A DNA stretch of 64,000 nucleotides from Riptortus pedestris (GCA_019009955.1 CM032231.1:43377501-43441500); one strand, 5' to 3'; shown: positions 22,283 through 33,484, counted from the stretch's first letter. Program-made: numbers and translations. Notes: a model not told the origin generated them from the letters alone.

Positions 22283-23314
22283 TATATATATACACACATG
22301 TATACAGTTTTGAACGAATCTCATTTTCGTCATCTCCTGGGTAGGATCGATGGACATTTGAAGAAAAATTTCGAAAATCGCGTCATAGGTACGACTTCAA
22401 TAGCTGATTTCCTTTGAGGGAAATCTGCTAAAACGATGAGTAATAGGGCGGTGGGGTTACTGAAGGTAGAAGACCATAATGTACGAATAACTCGCTTAAT
22501 ACTTGAGTAACCCAAAAATGCATTGGCCAAAATTAAGAAACTCATTAGTTTAATAAGATTGGATCTATAACAATTTATTATCCGATTCATAACAACGATG
22601 ATATTTTCAATGTTCTAATCCTCCTCCCCACGTCTAAATCACCACTATTCCAGGTCCATCTTCAGCCAATATCAAATATGTTCTTTAGCGTTGACTGTAA
22701 CGGCTAAATATCGAATATGGTATAGATCAAGTAAACATTGTCGGGCGAAGAACGGAAAATGTTAATTGGTGACGTCATTACTCCGCGTATTTGCATGTGT
22801 CTCGCGAAGTAATAGTTCAATGAACACCATATTTGGTATTTAACCTTGGAATGAAGTGGTTCATGATATAACAGCTAATAGTTAATATTACATGAGTAGG
22901 AGTGGGGCCTTACTGATGGCCGAATACTAAAATATGTAAATATCTCGGTTAATATTCAATATAGAGAAAACATGGGTATAACAACATTTATAGAACATTG
23001 TATTTTCAATAAGATTTATTCTATATAATTTTTAGATCTGAATCACGAGAACGGACATATTTAAAATTGTCGAAATTCTCTCCCTCTACCCCCCTCCTTC
23101 CACTTTTCCGAATTTAGCCGTTAACGAACTTTATGTTCGTTTTTACCTAAAACGTTTAAATATCGAGTTTGGTAACGATCCAACAGAAATTGCGACAACT
23201 AGAGCGTTAACAGACCCTATATATAGGGTAGGATCGATGGACATTTGAAAACATTTTTCGGAAATCCCATCATGAGTACAACCTCAATAGCTGATTTCCC
23301 TTGAGGGAAATCTG

Positions 23315-23685
23315 AAAAAAATAAAAGAAACCATAGAAATAGTAAACTAACGAACTATCATAGGCAGGTTAGATATTTACCCCAAGGCGTAACCATTGTA
23401 AGGCAATAAGATTACCAATATTCCAGACTAAAAATGTCATAGAATAAGAACCTGGAAATGAAAAAATCACCTGAAGAAATATTAGGAGATTCATGGAAGC
23501 AATGACCTGAAGCGGCGGAAAAGTCCCACAGTTGAATTTGAGTAAGAATTTGAATCCACCTTTTCCGGATAGCTGAGGGCGCAGAATGGTAGTTCGGAAA
23601 AAAGTCAGCTAAGCATGAGGTCAAAACGATTCCACATGTGGATTGTATTGCCTACTCCAATGCCAACATAACTCATATGTCAATT
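23315..23685. other. Unique DNA between HINE and SINE
   Basis: A 70-codon minus frame (23412-23624) is open and slightly GC-richer, unidentified. No supporting splice sites. Confidence 0.3.
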
Positions 23686-23696
23686 ACAATATTGTA

Positions 23697-23923
23697 TTAT
23701 TATTATTTATTAACGTCCAATTTTTGCAACTCAGGCTAATTGGGACGGATTATCTACAGGTTACCACTCTTTTCTAGCCAGGGTGGGACTAAGGACTTTA
23801 TTTAGTGAATTCCCTCACTAAATAAATTCCTACTGCCCAGGCGGGAATCGAACTCGCCACTCTAGGTTTACTATGTGAGATTAAGGCTAACGTATTAACT
23901 CACATGGCTAACATGAGCCCCAG
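23697..23923 (-). mobile_element. tRNA-Leu-derived SINE
   Basis: Full length, flanked by perfect 11-bp duplications ACAATATTGTA at 23686-23696 and 23924-23934. Tail ATAATAATA on the minus strand. Confidence 0.92.
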
Positions 23924-24621
23924 ACAATATTGTATATATCCCTAATTTAATCTCCCCCCGCATCAGGTGAAATAAATGTATAATTTACTACAAGAAAGTG
24001 ACATGTTTTTTGCACAAACTCTAAAGACTTTAAATAGGATTTATTCTCATAACTGGTCTTTTGGGGACATTTAGTTTTTTAACTTGAGGGAGTATTCCTT
24101 CTTCAGCTTAGGAGCCATATTAAAAGCTATTTAGTTTGAACTTGTTAGACCGACTTTCCATTACGGCCCTGTTTCATAATCTAGTCCGAATTTCTCTCAT
24201 GGTACATAATCGCTCATTTTTTAGTTTTTCTATTTATTTTTGGATTAACCCTTGAAAGCCTTCCTTTTTGTTAACTATCCTGGAGCTAAAAACAGAAGAA
24301 TTACATGTATTTCTCTCTCTCCTTGCATCCGCCAGGCATAAACACACTAATTAAACTGATACATTCAAACTTTTCTTTAAATTCACCAAATGCTTCTTGA
24401 TTGACGTAAGACGTTTTGCACGGGGGTCTTTTCCTCAGATCTTATTTTGTAAGTGTTCTTAAGCACAAAAAAAGGTTTAGAATCTTTAATCAGTATGTAT
24501 CTCTTTATTATTCAACTCATGACTGACCAAGAACAAAACCTGTCTGTATCTACAAAACATATGTTTTACACCTTACCTATAAAGAGAGATATAAATATTC
24601 CAAAGAGCTATAAATATAACA

Positions 24622-24822
24622 GGGGGCTCAGGTTAGACATGCGATTTAAAGCGTTGCCTTTAATCTCACATGGTAATCTTAGGGTGGCGAGTTCGATTCC
24701 CGCCTGGGCAAGGGAATTTATTTAGTGACGAAATTCATTAAATAAAATCTTAAGTCCCACCCTGGCTAGAAAAGGGCGGTTAGCCTTAGTGGCAAAAAGT
24801 GGACGTTAATAAATAATAATAC
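24622..24822 (+). mobile_element. tRNA-Leu-derived SINE, internally deleted
   Basis: Flanked by AAATATAACA at 24612-24621 and 24823-24832. About 28 bases (the CCTGTAGATAACCCGTCC part) are missing, otherwise standard. Confidence 0.9.
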
Positions 24823-24832
24823 AAATATAACA

Positions 24833-25505
24833 ATTTTTCATTATACGCCCTAACAGTAAGTTTCCTTTATTTCTGTCTGTACAGTTTTCTGTCTCTCTGA
24901 GCAGTCCTTCACGAACCAAGCAGTTTAGAGTTATCCACGTCAACATCTAAACCAAATTGATAGAACTCTCCTAATATAATTATTAATTTGGTTGTAATGA
25001 AGTAGGTCTAGGAGTAGTAGAGAGTAGAACAAGTATTGATTTGCCGAGTACTTTGTCTAGTTTAACCAGTCATCACTCTTAGTCTATGTTAATAATGGAG
25101 GTACACTAACTAACAGATTGGATGGCTTAATTTAGTTTGAACATAGTTGCCTCTCTAGATCTCTTGAGAGGAATCGCCTCCTGGTCAATTTCATCTTGTG
25201 ATTACAGGTAATATAATCTTCAGCCTTAATTGCATGAATTATAGTACAGTATCATTTTACACCAGTTTGAGTAAAATTCCTTAATTCCAGCATCTTTTTC
25301 TTTCAAATTATTCCTGAGTTCTTGAGGCACAGGATAATCTCTTGGTCTTAATGCACTTGGATTAACCTGAGGCCGGTTATGAGATTTATTTCCTAATGGA
25401 TTCTCTAAATACAATCCCTAGTCCCAACCTTGGCGAGAAAAGAGAGCGGAAACCTTTATATATCCTGCACCGATTAGTAGCAGGTGTGTAAACCGGAGAA
25501 TAATT
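24833..25505. other. Unique DNA with a decayed SINE fragment
   Basis: About 25380-25475 resembles the SINE 3' half on the plus strand (CAATCCCTAGTCCCAACCTT, then GAGAAAAGAG). Nothing else recognised. Confidence 0.4.
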
Positions 25506-26234
25506 TTAGCAGATTTCCCTTAAGGGAAATCAGCTATTGAGGTCGTACTCATGATGCGAGTTTCGAAAAATGTCTTCAAATGTCCATCGATCCGACCCAG
25601 GAGATGACGAAAATGCGGTCCGTTCAAAACTATATATATATATATATATATATATATCAGTATATCTTTATATATATATTTGTCTGTTAAAGCTCTAGCG
25701 GTCGCAATTTTTGTTTGATCGTTACCAAACTCGGAATTTAATCGTTTAATGTAAAAAGGAAGATCAAGTTCGTTAATGGCTGAAATCGGACCAGTGGGAG
25801 GGGGGGGTTTAGAGGGGGGATTTTTGAAAATTCAAAATATCTCCGTTATTATGCGTCGGATCGAAAATTGTATAGAATAAATCTTATTGCAAATTCAATT
25901 TACTATAAATATTGTACTATACATTTATTCTGTATCTTGAATATTAACCGAGATATTTGCATTTGTATTCTGCGTGTGGTCGCCAGTTGGCTGTTCGGAC
26001 TTTCCGCCGAGAGCTCTGGCGGTCGTTTCCATAACTATTCGTCCCTCGTGAATAGGTTTAGAGGTTAGGTTAACTGTTTTTTGGGGCTAGAAACTACTGG
26101 GTTATTTCGCCCTAAATAATGTTTTAGGTTTAGAGGTTTCTTACTACTACAGTTGTTATTAGGCAGATTTCTCTAATGTAAAACTTCACGTGGGAAATCT
26201 GCTTAGTTTACGCAGCCCCTGCGTGACGGACTTT
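25506..26234 (-). mobile_element. HINE-like element, full length
   Basis: Complete ends. Interrupted TA core at 25628-25680. Shares the left-arm insertion (GGGTTATTTCGCCCTAAATA) with the copy at 17489-18234 in reverse complement, marking them as close relatives. Confidence 0.93.
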
Positions 26235-26911
26235 TTTAAATATAAGTTCTCAATATCTACTTATCTATCTACACATCCGTGTGTGGTTCATGCCCGAGGG
26301 TGTGTTTATTTATGAGATTTAAGTAACCCTAATTAGTTAATAGGACTAATTAATTGAATTATAATTATGTTTTAATTAATTTGTAATGTTCATTGAAAAT
26401 TACATGTTCACTAATGTCCAAAAATATTAGACATTAAAATTTAGATGTTTTCACTTCGTGCAACTTCCATAATTGGTCTAAAGAGAATTAGCACTAGTAA
26501 CCAATGTATTTGTATGCCTGTGGGCGCCCACGTGTGTATTATTGAATTTTCTTCTTGATGGAATAATCCCATATAGATTTTTACAAAACATAGAAAGGCT
26601 CGTATATTTTAGGTGTTTTAGGATTCCCTGGGGAGTGAGCCACGTTTTTTAACTTTCTATCAGGATGGGATCCAATTTTTTATTACTACTTTGTTCAGGT
26701 TCAATTGAGCATTATAAATGATATCTGAGTTTTGTGAATTATATAACTTAAATATGTATTCTCTTTGAGACTTGGTAAATATATAATATGATTGGTCATG
26801 ACATCAATACAAGATTAGTTTATTTTTTGGGAATAGAGGAAACAGTAAAGTAAATTACGGAATATACTTTAACCTTGCATTAATATTGTGCCTCTAAGAT
26901 TATAATAAAAT
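26235..26911. other. AT-rich DNA, nothing recognised
   Basis: No open frames, termini or splice pairs worth noting. Confidence 0.5.
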
Positions 26912-27125
26912 AATGAATGAATGAATTTAGCCTTTATTATAGAGTAATTTGAAAAATAATAGTTAACAAAATTAATGTATACATAATTATAAGGTACAAA
27001 ATACAAATATACTAATAAACAATATTACTTACATACTTTAAATTTATAAAACAACTTATGTTTAACTCTTTATAGACCTTCCCCAAAGGGAGGACGGTCT
27101 AACATCCCGGAGTGACCAACTCTAT
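26912..27125 (-). mobile_element. LINE 3' end with ATTC-type tail
   Basis: On the minus strand an AT-rich 3' untranslated-like region ends in AATTCATTCATTCATT. Tandem ATTC-type ends are typical of CR1/Jockey-like LINEs. The GC-rich start (GACCGTCCTCCCTTTGGGG on minus) is a small potential stem. No coding part seen. Confidence 0.5.
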
Positions 27126-27408
27126 TGGGAAGTGGAGTTCGACAAAGTAAAATAATAAAAGTAATTAAATATAAATAAAATTAAAATATAAAGATTCTTC
27201 TACACAAAAAACACAAACATTCTGAATTAGTAAATTTTATGTCGAAAAAAAAAGATATTTATCAACGTTTTCATTATGTTGCCGGAGAATAAATCTCTTC
27301 TCTACCCAGGATGTGACTAAGGGACTCATGGATTTATTTAGTTATCTGTAAAGTATACCCTTTATCAAGTTTTTGAGGCCAATCTCTTATCAGACAAAGC
27401 AAAGTGCA

Positions 27409-27527
27409 CAAGGAATTCTTTAAATATAATCCTTAGTCCCATCCTGGCTAGAAAAGGATGGCAACCTGTAGATAACTCGTCCCCATTAGCCATAGCAACA
27501 CAAAGTGGAGGCTAATAAAATCATACA
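27409..27527 (+). mobile_element. SINE 3' fragment
   Basis: Matches the SINE from the AATCCTTAGTCCCA block to the AGTGGAGGCTAATAAAA end. The tRNA-like head is absent. Confidence 0.75.
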
Positions 27528-27599
27528 TCAATTATTCACCCATATGATTACTTATTTGCAATCAATATAGTACCTATGATTTTTTCTTGAATCAGAACA

Positions 27600-27965
27600 A
27601 TGAAAGTCAACTTTGAAAATACTCTGCACTTGAAAGGCGGATTTGTAGTAATGCTGATAGTGTTTAGCAGTCTCATTTGGATCTGGTACAGGCTCTTCGT
27701 TCCTCTTCTCCTCACAGAACGCCAAGAGGTTTCTTTGGCAGAAGGCAGTTCAGGACTCTCCAAGGATTGCCCCGGGCTTCTGGAGGAAAGCCGCCCCGAA
27801 GTGCGATACCGCAAAGAAAGGCAGAAAACACGAAAAGATATTCCGTGGCTCCGAGTAGGAGGTGAGATTCCAATCTATGACATTCCTATATTCGACAAGC
27901 TGAGGAAGGTCTTTGAAACCGAAACCACGAAATCAATTCCATCACTCCAATGTGTCTGTCAATAG
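27600..27965 (+). CDS. Possible small single-exon gene, membrane-anchored protein
   Basis: A 121-codon frame begins at an ATG in a favourable context (AACAATGA). Residues about 14-38 are hydrophobic (VVMLIVFSSLIWIW core), suggesting one membrane segment, followed by a charged region and KDIPWLRVGGEIPIYDIP. AATAAA occurs at about 27972, a few bases after the stop, an unusually short distance. The segment is GC-richer than its surroundings. A GTGAGA donor-like site at about 27861 could instead end an exon here. The antisense strand also has an open frame (27548-27814), so coding strand is not certain. I do not recognise the protein. It could be a real gene, an exon, or a retrocopy. Confidence 0.35.
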   Translation: MKVNFENTLHLKGGFVVMLIVFSSLIWIWYRLFVPLLLTERQEVSLAEGSSGLSKDCPGLLEESRPEVRYRKERQKTRKDIPWLRVGGEIPIYDIPIFDKLRKVFETETTKSIPSLQCVCQ

Positions 27966-28098
27966 AAGTCAAATAAAAGTGATCTCAGTGAATGCATCTT
28001 GATTTAACATATTGGGGACCATAAATCCGCCAAACATTCAGTTATTCTTGATTTTTTTTAAAATCCTGTTCGTTGTTCAGTTTTGTTATAAAATGTAA

Positions 28099-28216
28099 TT
28101 TATTAATGGCAACTTTGTGCTATCTCGGCTAATTGGGGCGGGTTATTCTCAGGTCACCTCCATTTCTAGCGAAGGTGAGAAAAGGATTTTATTTATTGTT
28201 CATCACTAAATATCAA
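28099..28216 (-). mobile_element. Decayed SINE fragment
   Basis: CGGCTAATTGGGGCGGGTTA and the following blocks match the SINE 3' half on the minus strand, with many substitutions. The tRNA-like head is missing. Confidence 0.6.
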
Positions 28217-28649
28217 AGAGGTTTATCCATCTAGAGATAACTTACCATACCAACCGAGCCAATCAACCAACTTCTTAGCCAATCAGCATGACCAGACCTA
28301 CCTTCCTATCCAGCCATCATCACGTGACCTACTTCCACGTTCGAACCAACAGGGTAAGCTATTTACCATACGATATGGACGTAACAGCTTACCTTCCTAC
28401 CAAAATATAGTCCACTATTACCCCTTTTGTGCTACCTTTTTAACTTAACCAACCTGGCACGGTTCGTTATTTTCATTTTTGAGGAGTTACATTTGTTTCA
28501 ATACGTGTATATATAACTCTTGGAATTTTATTAAAATCATTCATGTCATTAGAAACTCATTAGGAAAAAAAATTATTAAATTGGTCAATAAATATACTAT
28601 ATTAATCCCCTTACTAGTAAATTTGCTTCGTGATAGTGTTATATTTAAT

Positions 28650-29130
28650 TATTGAACACTTACTTACAGACTGCAGACTACTAACCGACAAGACCTTACC
28701 CACCAACCTATCAGAACTACTAAACGACAGCCAATACATTACAAGAAACATGAAAAACCACAAAGGCACACTCATTTACAATTTCAGATTTTTTATTATT
28801 ATTATTTATTAACGTCCACTTTTTGCAACTCAGGCTAATAGGGGCGGGTTATCTACAGGTTACCACCCTTTTCTAGTCAGGGTGGGACTTAGGATGTTAT
28901 TTAATGAATTCCGTCACTAAATAAATTCCTATTGCACAGGCGGGAATCGAACTCGCCATTCTAGGTTTACCATGTGAGATTAAGGTCAACGCTTTAACTC
29001 ACACGGCTAACCTGAGCCCCCAACCAGATTTAACATTAAATAAATAAATATTAGACTTAATGAATTAGTAGTATCCACTGGAGAAAAAAATAATAAATAA
29101 ATAACCGTGCTTTGCCTACGACTGTGGGGG
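28650..29130 (+). mobile_element. LINE C-terminal fragment interrupted by a SINE
   Basis: The frame EHLLTDCRLLTDKTLP then ELLNDSQYI aligns with the LINE ORF end at 5669-6124 (HILTDC ... ELLTDSSQYI), but diverged. A SINE splits it at 28792-29024. The remainder after the SINE holds an AAATAAATA-like tail. Confidence 0.65.
28792..29024 (-). mobile_element. tRNA-Leu-derived SINE inside a LINE fragment
   Basis: Full-length minus-strand SINE, flanked by CAGATTT at 28785-28791 and 29025-29031. Confidence 0.9.
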
Positions 29131-29149
29131 TGGTTAGAGTAGATTTTTA

Positions 29150-29260
29150 AACTTTTTTTCTTTGTTTTTATAAGGTGGCTTTACCTAAAGCATTTTAGTT
29201 TTATAATAAGAAAACGTGTGAATCGCTTAAATTGCGACACACCTAAATAAATAAATTATT
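29150..29260 (+). mobile_element. LINE-type 3' end with terminal stem-loop
   Basis: Shares GTGTGAATCGCTTAAATTGC and ACACACCTAAATAAA-type tail with 53960-54085. The bases form a stem (GTGTG with CACAC, TCGC with GCGA), like the 3' recognition hairpins of some LINEs. No coding sequence left. Confidence 0.6.
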
Positions 29261-30401
29261 GAAGACTAATCACATAATATGTTATTAAAACTTTAGAACA
29301 AGCCCACTAGCTATTCACAAACTGTAAATTTCGCAATTACTAAATAAGCGTATTTGTAAATTCGGACTAAGTTCACCTTCAAATGTAGTTTCATCCCCGG
29401 AATAACAGAAATTCCGTCATATATCTTACACAAATCACCTCCTCTTTTGTTAAACTCGAAATACCTAAATTAAAAAAATATAAGGTGTTTATTGCGGGAA
29501 AAAACTCATTTAGAGAAGACTTTTGTGGGCATTGCGTGAGATTAAATGAGATGAGAGTTCCTTTTGAGTGAATGTGAAGTGCTCAGATAATATTCATATT
29601 TCACAGTAAAAAAAAAATTGTAGAACACTATATTCCAAACAAGATTGATTACATAAAATTGGCCTATATGGACTCTTAATTACGTTGATAATTAGAATCT
29701 TAGATTTACATTTAGTTTCACATGAAACTGTCAAACTTGGAATTTTTTAACCTCCAAACAAAACTTGTCAGCGCTAGAGCGTTGAGAGTCATCATGCATA
29801 CATGTGATGTATTAAATTCGTGTTGTTTAGATTTACTGTAGCTCAGTTATTATCTCAAACCACGGTTACAGCCCTGAGCATTAAACCAGGAAAAGTTTGT
29901 TTGGACGGTGAGCAATTTTATGCGGCCAGTGTTTGTTTGCTGTTTGTACGAGTAAAGGGTTTGTATTTTTTAACAAACCCTTAACTCGTACAAACAGGAA
30001 AACTTTTAATTTTCCGATCTGCTGTTCGGAATCTCCATGGGCAAACTGATCCGATGGACTAGCTCAGGAGAACAAGGTTGTGCTTTATATATTCTAGAAC
30101 ATCTTCAGACTTCATAAGATATAGAGCTTATCTTGATGAATATTGGTGAGCAGCTAACAGTTATTTCAATTTATTAAGTCTGTAAGGCGTAGACTTTATA
30201 TGACAGCCAAGAAAAAATGTTTTGAGTTATTAAATTAATTTCGTTTAGTAAGCAGTCTTTTGATTTTATTACCTGGGTAATATTTATTGTTTCGTGCAAA
30301 AAAAATACACTAATTTTTCAAAGGTAAGTGAAATGTTCGTGGAATGGGAATCCTTACATTATTGTTGGTGAGGCATTCTTATATCTTATATTTTTAATTA
30401 T
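29261..30401. other. Decayed DNA with a divergent HINE relic
   Basis: About 29625-29800 keeps HINE body words in order (CAAGATTGATTA, AAACTGTCAAACTTGGA, AAACTTGTCAGCGCTAGAGCG), but no termini, so it is an old copy. A strong hairpin follows at 29942-29995. A GTAAGT donor-like site at about 30325 has no convincing exon. Confidence 0.4.
29942..29995. repeat. Near-perfect 22-bp hairpin
   Basis: Arms 29942-29963 and 29974-29995 pair with one mismatch around a 10-base AT loop. Pairing continues weakly outward (CTG/CAG). Size and shape would suit a short pre-miRNA or a foldback insertion, which sequence alone cannot decide. Confidence 0.8.
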
Positions 30402-30409
30402 ATGATTGG

Positions 30410-30633
30410 GTCTCAGGTTAGCTATGTGAGTTAAAGCGTTGACCTTAATCTCACATGATAAACCTAGAGTGGTGAGATCGATTCTCTCCTTGGCAAAGGA
30501 AATTATTTAGTGACGAAATTCATTGAATAACATCCTAATTCCCACCCAAGCTAGAATAGGGTAGTAACCTGTAGATAACCCGTCCCGATTAGCCTTGGTT
30601 GTAAAAAATTGGACGTTAATAAATAATAATAAC
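30410..30633 (+). mobile_element. tRNA-Leu-derived SINE
   Basis: Full length, flanked by ATGATTGG at 30402-30409 and 30634-30641. Head diverged to GTCTCAGGTTAGCTATGTG. Confidence 0.9.
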
Positions 30634-31200
30634 ATGATTGGATGTTTTAGGTCTGATTTTATATTAAAATTCGATGTTAGTCAATTCTCTTTAAGTCTAA
30701 AGCCATGACATCAAAATTGAAAATCTTGTTTGTCTATCCGCTTGTTTGTCACTCAATGACCCAAAAACATCTACTAAGATTTCTTTGAATTGTTATATTT
30801 ATGAGTTAATTAGCCCAAGGTACAACATAGGCTATATGGAAACCCGAATTTTTAACAATGAGAGGGGGTTCACTTCGAGAAGAAAATAAATATTCATCAC
30901 TACCTTCGCTAACATAGGCCATTGACAAAAAATGTAAAACATTTTGTGTCTAGAATTATTATATTATAGAATTATACACAAGATTTTCAATTGTGATGCC
31001 ATTGCTCATAGAATGGTTTGAAACATGAAAAACATTGATCCCCGCCGAATTTAAATGGACAAGCACTCAAATTTTATTTATATAGATTTAGCTATTCAAT
31101 TGCCTTGCTTAGCTGAGTGAGTTCCTGATAGAAACCTCAAAGCCACACAACTAAGTAAAAGTATGTAGTGTCTGATCTTGGACCCGACAGTTCTAATACT

Positions 31201-31535
31201 GAAAAAAACTTCACATCCCACACGATATGACAGAACTATTAAGTGACAGCAGCCAATATATTCCACAAATACTAACATATCTAAAACACATCAACATTTA
31301 CAAAAACATATAATACAAAATAGAATAGGTCTACAGTATACCTAAAAAGATTTAAAAGGGTTAACTTTTATTATATTCTTTAGACAAAGCACGGATATGA
31401 GAAAGAATCAGATATTAAAGAAATATTTTCCATAATATAAAAGTACAAAAAAGGTAAGCACATGAAGGAGTAAATATATCATCCTAATAATGCCAATCAC
31501 CATCGCTGTGGGACACAAAACTAAATAAATAAAAT
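31201..31535 (+). mobile_element. 5'-truncated LINE 3' end (same family as 5664-6353)
   Basis: Very similar to 6011-6350: the last ORF2 codons (ELLSDSSQYIPQILTYLKHI in the plus frame), the 3' untranslated region and an AAATAAATAAAATA tail. Too short to encode anything. Confidence 0.85.
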
Positions 31536-31557
31536 AAAAAAATAATATACTGTACTA

Positions 31558-31800
31558 GTATATAGGTTTAACATAATTTTTTTATTAAAACCATTTTAAA
31601 TTGTTGTCTTTATTTCTAGTCTAAAGTTTATTAACTGCCTTTATTATTAGTATTTAATGATTATTTGTTGTATTTAATTTTTTATTTGTTGTTTCAATTT
31701 TTGTTATTTTTCTGTAATTTTGTTTTCATTTTACACTGTGAAACTTTGAGCCAAATTGCCAAGATGCGGGTGCTCCTGTATAAATAAATAAAATGAAATA
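31558..31800 (+). mobile_element. LINE-type 3' end, different family
   Basis: An AT-rich region ends in GCCAAGATGCGGGTGCTCCT followed by a TAAATAAATAAAATGAAA tail. The GTGCTCC-plus-TAAA-tail ending suggests a non-LTR 3' end. It directly follows another LINE tail and precedes the exon at 32096-32233. Confidence 0.5.
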
Positions 31801-32095
31801 CTTAAGAATAGTGCGTTATACTGCTAAAGCTCCCCCTCTCCCAACACACCTCACAAATTAAGCAACCACATCAATTTTTAACATACATCTAATATTTGAG
31901 CTAAACATTGCAATAGGGAATTCGAAAGAGAAATAAAAACGCATTGAGCAAATTTCATGGAACGAGGTTGTCTGAATAATTTAAAGATAAAGTTTGCAGG
32001 AGAAACGAAAACAAAATTATTTTGATAATAAAAGAAGGGAAAGAAAAATCATGTTAAAACCCTTTTCAGAAATGAAAGAGTTGAATAAAAATCTA

Positions 32096-32233
32096 TCAGT
32101 CTGTCGTGGAGGAAGAGGAGTCCTTGTTGTCCATTTTAAGCACGTCTGCAATTTCAATTAGTGCCTTCAAACTTAAATGGGGTTCCCAACGTGACTGAAC
32201 TGAGAAAGATTTCTCCGGATTCCTCAGGACTTC
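32096..32233 (-). CDS. Probable terminal coding exon of an unidentified host gene
   Basis: On the minus strand a pyrimidine-rich acceptor (TTCTTCCTCCTAG) is followed by 45 open codons and TGA at 32096-32098. The peptide starts EVLRNPEKSFSVQSRWEPHL, continues with a likely amphipathic helix (LKALIEIADVLK), and ends KDSSSSTTD. Composition and codon use look like an ordinary cellular protein, unlike the AT-driven frames around it. An in-frame TAG lies in the acceptor itself, so the frame opens exactly at the predicted exon start. The exon begins at a codon boundary. Upstream exons would lie at higher coordinates. Not named: I do not recognise the protein. Confidence 0.6.
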   Translation of the reverse strand, partial: EVLRNPEKSFSVQSRWEPHLSLKALIEIADVLKMDNKDSSSSTTD

Positions 32234-32654
32234 CTAGGAGGAAGAACTCAGCTCTAGAAGAAGACAAGGTGTAAGTGCCGAGTTTCCTGGCCCTGTAATT
32301 TTTACACAATATTACATTTTGTCTCAAGAAGTGACATACTTTTTCAATGTTCTTCTTCGTTTAAGGTACTACTAGTTCTCTGCATTGTTTTCATAATATG
32401 AATAACAAAAAATGGTAAAATTTAACTTTTTACATTAAAGTAATATCAAAGTTCTTGTACATCCTTATCTAAGCTCTCTCTAGCAACATGTAAATGGGGT
32501 AAGACTGGTTGGTAGATTACAGTTGTAGCATGTATACTCCTGTACATAGCCTACTATGCAGGCTACATGCTACCGAGGGAATGCTTATCCAACATCTCTC
32601 GTCTAGATTGGGATTATCTCCCCTTATGCACTGATGAATGATCTGATGAAGAAG

Positions 32655-32760
32655 GCTATAGAAACCTACTGCATGTCTTTGTTAAAATCAGGTTTAGGTA
32701 CCTGTTTACGGGATATATTTCCACGTGGAGCCTGTAAATAATACCTGATAGCAAGCTGGA
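32655..32760 (+). repeat. Dispersed repeat fragment shared with 15880-15985
   Basis: Ordered similarity blocks around CTACTGCATGTCTTTGTTA and ATCAGGTTTA...ACCTGTTTAC. The element type is unknown. Confidence 0.45.
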
Positions 32761-32771
32761 ATGAAATTTTA

Positions 32772-32829
32772 AATTATTTATTAACGTCCACTTTTTGCAT
32801 CTAAGGCTAATTGGGACGGGTTATCGACA
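32772..32829 (-). mobile_element. SINE 3' fragment
   Basis: The tail and TTAACGTCCACTTTTTGCAT to GGGACGGGTTATC portion on the minus strand; the rest is missing. Confidence 0.75.
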
Positions 32830-32867
32830 GTAGCTGGATTGATAAGTAACACTATAAAAAGTAATTT

Positions 32868-32990
32868 TAGCAGATTTCCCTTAAGGGAAATCAGCTATTG
32901 AGGTTGTACTCATGACGGAATTTTCGAAATATTTCTTCAAATGTCCATCGATCCTACCTAGTTGATAACGAAAATGAGGTCCGTTCAAAA

Positions 32991-33033
<43 letters not shown>

Positions 33034-33484
33034 TATATATATATCTATTACCGCTATAGCGGTCGCAATTTTTGGTTGATCGTTACCAAACTCTATATTT
33101 AGTCGTTTTTTTGTAAAAAGAAAAATCAAGTTCATTAACGGCTGAAATCGGACCAGTGGGAGAGGGGGGATTTAGAGGGGAGGATTTTCGAAAATTTGAA
33201 ATATCTCCATCACTATACGTCGGATCGAAAATTTTTACAGAATCAATCTTATTGCAAATTAAATTTACTATAAATATTGTTATATACATTTATTCTCTAT
33301 CTTGAATATTAACCGAGATATTTGAATTTTTATTAAATCTGGGCGGCTAACGGACGGGTGACTTTCCCGCCAAAAGCTAGTTCGGCCGTTTCCTTAACTG
33401 CTCGACTCTCGTGAAATTTCTCTATTATAAAACTTCCCGTGGGAAATCTGTTTCGTTTACGCAGCCCCTGCGTGACAGACTTTT
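32868..33484 (-). mobile_element. HINE-like element, full length
   Basis: Complete ends, (TA)n core with CAC interruption (32994-33050). Closely related to the copy at 54763-55379, including the GAGAGGGGGGATTTAGAGGG stretch. The subterminal repeat is changed to GGGAAATCTGTTTCG. Confidence 0.93.

Larger units (their letters stand above)
20987..22433 (+). mobile_element. Inner HINE-like element hosting a Helitron
   Basis: Left end TCCGTGACGCAGGGGCAGCG, subterminal repeat, body and TA core to 21487; the Helitron 21488-22282 sits in the core; the right arm with GAACGAATCTCATTTTCGTC runs to the 3' palindrome (CCTTTGAGGG-centred) and CTGCTA. Confidence 0.9.
20886..23314 (+). mobile_element. Outer HINE-like element of a three-level nest
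   Basis: The left end (AACACGCAGGGGCTTCG, then a GCATATTTCCC variant) runs to about 20986, is interrupted by another HINE (20987-22433), and resumes at 22434 with CGATGAGTAATAGGG. The uninterrupted arrangement is visible at 61832-62250, where ATTCTCTATTTCTATGTAAA is followed directly by CCGATGAGCAG. The right part continues through a tiny core (CTATATATAG, about 23217) to a 3' palindrome ending near 23314. Confidence 0.8.
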
